Shown piece after piece: positions 6,843 to 12,034 of a DNA stretch of 12,034 nucleotides. Position 1 is the stretch's first letter. Each line of letters begins with the position of its first letter. The DNA is from JALYQB01 sp035640155. Its GTDB lineage: Bacteria; Actinomycetota; Actinomycetes; Mycobacteriales; Pseudonocardiaceae. A model generated the notes under the pieces. The model saw nothing but the letters and a program-made list of their open reading frames with translations. It made no database searches and was not told the origin of the DNA. A program made the translations under genes and the position numbers. The DNA lies in the NCBI GenBank assembly GCA_035640155.1, contig DASQWR010000136.1, positions 1-12,034 of the forward strand, given 5' to 3'.

Positions 6843-8540
6843 ATGACAAAGGTGATCAGTGACGGCACGGCGGCGTTGCCCCCGACCGAGGAGAACATGC
6901 GGGACGAACCTGTGTTCGGCGCACCAGGTAAGGGATCCTGGGAGCTGGAGTCGACTCACTTCCAGAGGCCGATCACCAGGTTTGCCGCGGCGGCCTTCAC
7001 GGCCGGTTTCCCGCGAGGGTTCGCCGAGGGCACAGCCCGCTACGGGCTGTTGCTCGACCACGTCAGGCCGGCAATCGTCAACGGGTTCATATACACCCAG
7101 CCCGTCATGTTCGGCGTCAACGGGCCCACCGGGCCCGCCACCGAAGCCGAGATGCAGGCCCGGATCGCGATGTCGGTTCGCGCTTTCGAGGAGAAACTCT
7201 GGCGCAAGGATCTCGAGCAGTGGGACAGCGTCGACCAGCCTGCGGCGATCGCCAAGCACCGCGCGCTCCAGGACGTCGAGCCCACCGCCCTGTCCGACGA
7301 GGAGCTGGCTGAGCATCTGGGTCGATGCCGTGACCACGTCGAGGCAATGTGGTACCTGCACCACAAGTACACGGCAACCGCGATCGTCCCAATCGGCGAC
7401 TTCCTCGCCGGCGCGCAGGAGTGGACCGGCGCCACCGCGGGCGAGCTGCTAGGGATGCTGCGGGGGACCTCGCCGATCTCCAACGGGTTCGCGGCCGCGG
7501 AGCTCGACGCCCTAGCCCAAGCGGTCGATACCAGCGAGTCCGCACAGCAGGTCCTGCGCGCGGTGGCCCCTCCTGATGCGACGCTCGACGCACTGGCTGC
7601 CGATCCCGATGCCGGCACGGATACGCGAACCTATCTCGACGCGGTCCGCTTCCGGTCCATCGGCTATGACGTCGGCGATCTGACCGCCGGCGAGATGCCC
7701 GAGCTGCTCGTCGAGGCGATCCGCGCGGCCGTCGCCGGAGCCGCGGCAGCACCCCAGGATGACGCCAAGCTCGTGGAGATCAAGTCACGGGTGCCCGCCG
7801 AGCACACCGTCGAGTTCGAGGAGCGACTCGGCGAAGCGCGTCTGATCAACCGGCTGCGCGACGAGCGCGGCGGATACGCCGACTGCTGGGGGACCGGGCT
7901 AGCGCGGCGGGCGCTGCTGGAGGCCGGCCGCCGGCTGCACCGCGTCGGCAGGCTGGCGGACCCCGCGCATGCCGTCGACCTGGAAGCCGCCGAGCTGGCA
8001 GCCCTGCTGCGCGGCGAGCCGGGCCCCAGCGCTGAGGTGGCACAGCGCTACCGCTGGCGCACGTCGCGGACGATCGAGGACGCTCCCCCGTTGCTGGGAC
8101 CGAACCCTGACCCGCCACCGCCGCTGGAGTCTCTCCCGCCCGCTGCCCGCCGTAGCGCCCGGGCAATGGGTGCCGCCATGTCCAACCTCTTCCAAATACC
8201 CGAGGCGAAGAACACCAACACTGTGCTGCACGGCTTGGCCGTCAACGCCGGGACGTACGAGGGCAGGGCCCGGGTCGTCGGCCTCGACACCGACTTCGCG
8301 AGCATCAAGCACGGCGACGTCCTCGTTACCCGCATGACGTCGCCATACTTCAACGTCGTGCTTCCGCTGCTGGGCGCGATTGTGACCGACCGTGGCGGTC
8401 AACTGTGCCACGCCGCCATCGTCGCCCGCGAGTACGGCATCCCGGGGATCGTCGGCACGCGTGAGGCCACCCGGCTGATTCCCGACGGGGCGCGGGTCCG
8501 AGTCGACGGCAGGACTGGTGAGGTCACACTGCTGCGATGA
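6843..8540 (+). CDS. PEP-utilising-enzyme swivel (phosphohistidine) protein, substrate-binding half of a split dikinase
   Basis: A 565-residue soluble protein, no signal peptide. The N-terminal part has a WELESTHFQRPITR motif (about 31-44) and a VNGFIYTQPVMFG stretch. It leads into a large Ala/Glu-rich helical domain (to about 460) with MWYLHHKYTA, NRLRDERGGYADCWGTG and YRWRTSRTIED. The C-terminus (about 485-565) is the phosphohistidine swivel domain of the PEP synthase/PPDK family: GDVLVTRMTSPYF, then VTDRGGQLCHAAIVAREYGI with catalytic H523, then VRVDGRTGEVTLL. It lacks the PEP/pyruvate TIM barrel and any ATP-grasp domain; the latter is the next gene. This matches the middle plus C-terminal parts of rifampin phosphotransferase, or subunit 1 of the two-part phenylphosphate synthase. 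The expected role is to carry a phosphoryl group on H523 from ATP to a small molecule bound by the central domain. The substrate is unknown. Confidence 0.87.
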   Translation: MTKVISDGTAALPPTEENMRDEPVFGAPGKGSWELESTHFQRPITRFAAAAFTAGFPRGFAEGTARYGLLLDHVRPAIVNGFIYTQPVMFGVNGPTGPATEAEMQARIAMSVRAFEEKLWRKDLEQWDSVDQPAAIAKHRALQDVEPTALSDEELAEHLGRCRDHVEAMWYLHHKYTATAIVPIGDFLAGAQEWTGATAGELLGMLRGTSPISNGFAAAELDALAQAVDTSESAQQVLRAVAPPDATLDALAADPDAGTDTRTYLDAVRFRSIGYDVGDLTAGEMPELLVEAIRAAVAGAAAAPQDDAKLVEIKSRVPAEHTVEFEERLGEARLINRLRDERGGYADCWGTGLARRALLEAGRRLHRVGRLADPAHAVDLEAAELAALLRGEPGPSAEVAQRYRWRTSRTIEDAPPLLGPNPDPPPPLESLPPAARRSARAMGAAMSNLFQIPEAKNTNTVLHGLAVNAGTYEGRARVVGLDTDFASIKHGDVLVTRMTSPYFNVVLPLLGAIVTDRGGQLCHAAIVAREYGIPGIVGTREATRLIPDGARVRVDGRTGEVTLLR

Positions 8541-8547
8541 GGGCCAG

Positions 8548-9354
8548 ATGATCCGGGCGCTGGCCGATGCCATGGACGCCGCCGCGTTCGGCGGCAAGGC
8601 CGTCCAGCTTGGTGCGGCGATCCGCGCGGGGCTCCCGGTGCCAGCAGGCTTCGCGCTCTCGTCCGGACATGTCAAGGCCACGGCCTGCGGCGATCCAGCC
8701 GTGCTGGCGGCGCTGCAGGCGTTGTGCTCGTGCAGCGCGCCCTGCGCGGTCCGATCCAGTGCCATCGGTGAGGACTCTGGTGCGACCAGCTTCGCGGGAA
8801 CCCACCTGAGCGTGCTCGGGGTGTGCGGCTTCCCGGCAGTTGTCCAGGCCGTCGAAAAGGTTCACGCTTCAGGTCAGGACCCGGGTGCGCGTGCCTACCG
8901 GACGCGGCTCGGACTCGAGCGGACCTCCCGGATGGCGGTGGTGGTGCAGGAGCTGGTGGACGCCGACGTGGCGGGTGTCCTGTTCACCAGGAATCCGGTC
9001 ACGGGGGCAGCGGAGCGGGTGATCGAAGCAAGCTGGGGGTTGGGCGAGGCCGTCGTCTCAGGGCTGGTAACGCCAGACCAGTACCGGCTGGCCCCGACCG
9101 GGCGGCTTCTGGAGCGCAACCTCGGTGAGAAGGATCTGCAGATCCGGTGCAGCGCCTGCGGCGGTACGGAGCAGGTGCCAGTCGCGACAGAGTTGATCTG
9201 GACACCCTGTCTGGGCGACGGGGAACTCGCCGCGCTGCATGCGCTCGCGGTGGCGTGCGACCGGGTCTTCGGGTCGCCGGACCATGACATCGAGTTCGCA
9301 TTCCGGGGCGGTGCGGTGTTTCTGCTGCAGCGACGACCGATCACCGGTGGCTAA
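8548..9354 (+). CDS. Stand-alone PEP-synthase-type ATP-grasp (PPDK_N) protein, ATP-binding half of the split dikinase
   Basis: A 268-residue protein that is essentially only the ATP-binding domain of PEP synthase/PPDK enzymes. In order: GGKAVQLGAAIRAGLPVPAG (15-34), CAVRSSAIGEDSGATSFAG (66-84), the ATP-grasp core MAVVVQELVDADVAGVLFTR (129-148) with NPVTG after it, EASWGLGEAVVSGLVTPDQY (160-179), DIEFAF (247-252) and the closing LLQRRPITGG (259-268). All landmarks are present though the domain is shorter than usual (about 310-350). It should phosphorylate His523 of the upstream partner, releasing AMP and Pi overall. The start is ATG 8548 with GAGGG at 8539-8543, 7 bp after the previous stop; GTG 8518 is a weaker overlapping alternative. 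The C-terminus stops just where the swivel domain would begin in a fused enzyme, so the split is at a domain boundary and not a frameshift. Confidence 0.88.
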   Translation: MIRALADAMDAAAFGGKAVQLGAAIRAGLPVPAGFALSSGHVKATACGDPAVLAALQALCSCSAPCAVRSSAIGEDSGATSFAGTHLSVLGVCGFPAVVQAVEKVHASGQDPGARAYRTRLGLERTSRMAVVVQELVDADVAGVLFTRNPVTGAAERVIEASWGLGEAVVSGLVTPDQYRLAPTGRLLERNLGEKDLQIRCSACGGTEQVPVATELIWTPCLGDGELAALHALAVACDRVFGSPDHDIEFAFRGGAVFLLQRRPITGG

Positions 9355-9361
9355 CGGGACT

Positions 9362-10759
9362 ATGCGGGGTCTCGCGGGGGCGTTGCTGGCCGCGTCGCTG
9401 ATGCCCCTCAACTCGACCATGATCGCGGTGGCGTTGCCGGACATCGGACGCGAGTTCAGCCAGCCCTCAGGCACCGTGACGCAGGCGCTGGTGTCGAGCT
9501 ACCTCGTCGCGGCGATCGTCTTGCAAAGCCCGGGAGGCAAGCTCGGCGACCGGGTTGGGCACTGGCGAGTGTTCGCGCTGGGCCAGGCGCTGATCGCGGC
9601 AGGAGCCGTGTTCGGCTTCGTCGCACCAACCCTGGGCGTGCTGGCGCTGTCCCGGGTGCTGATAGCGGCCGGTGGTGCGGTGATCGTACCGGCGACGGTG
9701 GCCCTGATGCGGATCGAGCTGCCGCCGCAGCGTAGGGGCCGGGCGTTCGGCACGTTCGGAGCCGTCATGTCGCTGGCAGCCGGGATCGGGCCGGTGGTCG
9801 GCGGCGAGCTGGTCCGGGCGTTCGGGTGGCCGAGCATTTTCCTGGCCAACCTGCCGGTGCTCGCCCTGTCAGCGGTACTGGCGGCGACGGTCAAGCATGC
9901 GCCCGTGGTGGTGGACCGCGCGGCGCCCGCGCGATTCGACTGGATTGGCACCGGGCTGCTCGCCGCGATGTTGACATCGCTCGTGCTGGGCCTGCAGACC
10001 ACGGGGACCGGCTCGATAGCGCTCGTCGGTACCTGCCTCGTGCTGCTCGTGCCTTTCGCGTGGTCGCAACGGCGGGCAGCAGATCCGGTCGTCGCGTTCT
10101 CGCTGTTCAGGTCCCTGCCGTTCGCGGCGGGCAGCCTGCTGGTCGCGCTGCAGAATCTGGTGATGTACACGTTGCTGTTCGAGCTTCCGCTGGTCCTCGA
10201 GGCACTGCTGTCCTTGGACGCCGCGACCACCGGCCGGTTGCTGATCTTCATGATGTTGGCGATGGTGGTCACCTCACTGGTGGCCGGCCGGCTGACGGAC
10301 TGGTTCGGGTCGCGGCCTGTCGCGGTCAGCGGTTCACTGATCTGCCTGGCGGGCCTGAGCGTGCTGGCCGCCGGCAACCTCTCGACGCTCGGGCCGGTGC
10401 GGTGGGCGCTGGTGGTCCTCGGAATCGGGATCGGCCTGGTCACCCCGGCGGCTCAGAACGCCGCACTCAGCGCGGTTTCCCGGGAACGCAGCGGCATGGC
10501 CGCCGGGGTCAGCTCGACGATGCGCTATCTCGGCGGCATCACCGGCATCGCCATCCTCGGCCGCTTACTCGACCTCAACAGCGATCCTGACGCCATCATG
10601 AGCGAGCACCGCATCATGCTCGCGGTGTTCGCCGCGACGCTGCTGGTGGGGTTGGTATGCGCAGCGCTCCTTCCGGGCCGCGGCCGGCGCCCGACTCCTG
10701 CCGAGTTGCCTGCCACCAGCCGCGTTCCCGCTCCGGGTGGGACCAACAACTCTGAGTGA
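9362..10759 (+). CDS. MFS drug exporter, DHA2 (14-helix, EmrB/QacA-like) family
   Basis: A 465-residue integral membrane protein with about 14 hydrophobic segments, as in the proton-driven DHA2 drug exporters. Family motifs are clear: SLMPLNSTMIAVALPDIG in helix 1, motif A-like GGKLGDRVGHWRVFALG between helices 2 and 3, SRVLIAAGGAVIVPA in helix 4, and motif C-like GIGPVVGGELVRAFGWPSIF at helix 5, followed by LANLPV. A second loop, GRLTDWFGSRPVAV, repeats motif A in the C-terminal half. The tail after the last helix is short and polar (GRGRRPTPAEL on). The start is ATG 9362, 7 bp after the ATP-grasp gene; GTG 9347, overlapping that stop codon, is equally placed and neither has a good ribosome-binding site, so coupling to the upstream gene is likely. 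As last gene of the operon it probably exports the compound phosphorylated by the two upstream proteins, or its precursor. Confidence 0.9.
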   Translation: MRGLAGALLAASLMPLNSTMIAVALPDIGREFSQPSGTVTQALVSSYLVAAIVLQSPGGKLGDRVGHWRVFALGQALIAAGAVFGFVAPTLGVLALSRVLIAAGGAVIVPATVALMRIELPPQRRGRAFGTFGAVMSLAAGIGPVVGGELVRAFGWPSIFLANLPVLALSAVLAATVKHAPVVVDRAAPARFDWIGTGLLAAMLTSLVLGLQTTGTGSIALVGTCLVLLVPFAWSQRRAADPVVAFSLFRSLPFAAGSLLVALQNLVMYTLLFELPLVLEALLSLDAATTGRLLIFMMLAMVVTSLVAGRLTDWFGSRPVAVSGSLICLAGLSVLAAGNLSTLGPVRWALVVLGIGIGLVTPAAQNAALSAVSRERSGMAAGVSSTMRYLGGITGIAILGRLLDLNSDPDAIMSEHRIMLAVFAATLLVGLVCAALLPGRGRRPTPAELPATSRVPAPGGTNNSE

Positions 10760-10777
10760 GACGGGTGTCATGGGTAG

Positions 10778-12034
10778 TCACGATGCCGCTCGCAGGGCGT
10801 CGTAGAGCGTGCTGCGCTCGACCAGGCGGCGGCCGAGCGGCTCGGCGATCGCCCGGAAGCCGTCCTCGTCGAGTGCCTGCCCGTGCGCCGCGCCCGCGGC
10901 CCGGCTGATGTTCTCGTCCATCAGGGTGCCGCCGAGGTCGTTCACACCGGCTTGCAGCAGCTGCCGCACCCCCGCTGCGCCGAGCTTGACCCACGACGCC
11001 TGCACGTTGTCGATCAGGCCGGCGTAGGCGATGCGGGCAACCGCGTGCATCAGCACCACCTCGCGCCACGTCGGGCCGCGCCGGGCGGCTCGCTTGAGGT
11101 AGATCGGCGCGGCCATGTGCACGAACGGCAGCCCCACGAACTCGGTGAACCCACCGGTCTCGGCCTGCAGCTGCCGGGTGCGGACGAGGTGCCGAGCCCA
11201 GTGCACTGGGCGCTCGACCGACCCGAACATGATGGTGACGTTGGAGCGCAGGCCGACGGTGTGCGCCGCGCGGTGGCACTCCAGCCACTCCTCGGTATTG
11301 ATCTTGTCGGGGCACAGTACCGCCCGCACCTCGTCGTCGAGGATCTCGGCGGCGGTGCCGGGCAGGGAGCGCAGCCCTGCCGCACGCAGCCGCAGCAGGT
11401 ACGCCTGCAGCGGTTCCCCGAGCCGGCGCGCACCCTCGGTCACCTCCAGCGCGGTGAACCCGTGCACGTGGATCTCCGGCTCTGCCTGCTTCACCGCCCG
11501 CGCCACGTCGAGGTAGAACTCACCGTCGAAGCTGGGGTGGATGCCCCCCTGCAGGCACACCTCGGTCGCGCCGAGCTCCCACGCCTCCCGCACCCGGTCG
11601 GCGATCTGGTCAAGGGTGAGCAGGTAGGGCTTGCCGCGCAGGTTCAGCGACAGCGGGCCCTTGGAGAACCCGCAGAACCGGCACTTGAAGGTGCACACGT
11701 TGGTGTAGTTGATGTTGCGGTTGCGCACGAAGGTAACGGTGTCGCCCACCGTCGCGGCCCTAAGCTCGTCGGCCAGCGCAGCAACCGCGGTAACCTCGGG
11801 CCCCCGGGCGCCGAACAGCGTGACCAGCTCGGCCTCGCCGGGCCGCTGGCCGGCTCGCACCCCGGCGAGCACCTCGGCCACCGCGCCGGTGGCCCGCGGG
11901 ACAGCGGGCAGCAACACCGGTGGTGTACCACTCGTGCCCCGGTCCGAGGCCCCCCTATGGGAGGCGTCCCGGTCCGAGGCGCCCGAGTACCAGGCGGTGG
12001 AGCGCCGACCCACCTGGACGACCTCGGCGCCGGT
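10778..12034 (-). CDS. fbiC: FO synthase, CofH half of FbiC (5' end outside window)
   Basis: The frame is open to the window edge, so the GTG at 12013 is internal and 418 C-terminal residues are visible. The radical-SAM cluster motif CTFKCRFC (CX3CX2C) follows FVRNRNINYTNV. Other CofH landmarks are GATEVCLQGGIHPSFDG, IHVHGFTALEV, LPGTAAEILDDEVR, CPDKINTEEWLE, NVTIMFGSVERPVHWA and VNDLGGTLMDENISRAAGA. CofH joins tyrosine-derived 4-hydroxybenzyl to 5-amino-6-ribitylaminouracil. The CofG half, expected upstream outside the window, then closes the deazaflavin ring to give FO, the chromophore of coenzyme F420. The sequence before the radical-SAM domain (TGAEVVQVGRRSTAWYSG on) looks like the inter-domain linker of the fused actinobacterial enzyme, not a protein start. 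A stand-alone cofH is less likely. It converges on the MFS gene with only 18 bp between them and no visible terminator. Confidence 0.88.
   Translation of the reverse strand, partial: TGAEVVQVGRRSTAWYSGASDRDASHRGASDRGTSGTPPVLLPAVPRATGAVAEVLAGVRAGQRPGEAELVTLFGARGPEVTAVAALADELRAATVGDTVTFVRNRNINYTNVCTFKCRFCGFSKGPLSLNLRGKPYLLTLDQIADRVREAWELGATEVCLQGGIHPSFDGEFYLDVARAVKQAEPEIHVHGFTALEVTEGARRLGEPLQAYLLRLRAAGLRSLPGTAAEILDDEVRAVLCPDKINTEEWLECHRAAHTVGLRSNVTIMFGSVERPVHWARHLVRTRQLQAETGGFTEFVGLPFVHMAAPIYLKRAARRGPTWREVVLMHAVARIAYAGLIDNVQASWVKLGAAGVRQLLQAGVNDLGGTLMDENISRAAGAAHGQALDEDGFRAIAEPLGRRLVERSTLYDALRAAS
11938..11980. repeat. fbiC: 13-bp direct repeat at 30-bp spacing in the FbiC linker
   Basis: cccggtccgaggc occurs at 11938-11950 and again at 11968-11980. 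The 30-bp spacing is ten codons, so the protein shows a near-duplicated GASDRDASHR / GASDRGTSG in the linker between the CofG and CofH halves. It looks like a slippage or small tandem duplication tolerated in a flexible linker. Confidence 0.75.

Noticed and set aside
8537..8551. ATGA overlap as start of the ATP-grasp gene at 8537
   Set aside because: That ATG is in a frame that stops after four codons; the ATG at 8548 opens the conserved domain.
8548..9354. Frameshifted fusion of the ATP-grasp and swivel genes (one broken enzyme)
   Set aside because: The domain order is reversed relative to fused enzymes, each protein has its own start and complete end, and the later gene has a ribosome-binding site, so this is a true two-subunit layout.
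10760..10777. Bidirectional terminator between the MFS gene and fbiC
   Set aside because: Only 18 bp lie between the stop codons and no inverted repeat is visible there.

Overview
The window is very GC-rich and reads as chromosome of a mycelial-type actinomycete (order Pseudonocardiales or close). This rests on codon use, frequent GTG starts, PspC-domain signalling genes, a Ser/Thr-kinase-like membrane protein tail and an FbiC-type coenzyme F420 gene. The genus is my inference; no rRNA or tRNA gene is present to test it.

Left part (1-4291): the C-terminal end of a membrane protein, probably the extracytoplasmic end of a receptor-type Ser/Thr kinase, runs rightward. It starts with a perfect 18-bp in-frame tandem repeat. 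It converges on a two-component system read leftward: a PspC-fused sensor histidine kinase (1440-2810) and a NarL/LuxR-type response regulator (757-1443), overlapping by 4 bp. A short divergent promoter region separates these from a rightward PspC/LiaF-like membrane protein and a tiny two-helix membrane protein that overlap by 8 bp. Two near-identical TCAGGGTYGTCSCG boxes 33 bp apart lie in that divergent region and are candidate response-regulator sites. The set looks like an envelope-stress module. guaA (GMP synthase, 4349-5908) faces it tail to tail.

Middle (5909-6842): a 0.9-kb stretch with no intact gene. It holds a decayed drug-efflux locus: about 21 codons of a TetR-regulator C-terminus on the minus strand abut a DrrA-like ABC ATPase on the plus strand that lacks its N-terminus and carries about five frameshifts.

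Right part (6843-10759): the most interesting piece, a compact three-gene operon. Gene 1 encodes a 565-aa protein with a large central domain and a C-terminal phosphohistidine swivel domain (catalytic His523). Gene 2 encodes a 268-aa PEP-synthase-type ATP-grasp domain. Gene 3 encodes a 14-helix DHA2-type MFS exporter. Together genes 1 and 2 equal a rifampin-phosphotransferase-like or phenylphosphate-synthase-like dikinase cut in two with the order of parts swapped. They probably phosphorylate a small molecule using ATP (giving AMP and Pi), with an exporter alongside. The substrate is unknown.

Right edge (10778-12034, minus): the CofH half of FbiC (FO synthase, coenzyme F420 pathway), cut by the window end, with a short duplication in the linker joining its two radical-SAM halves.
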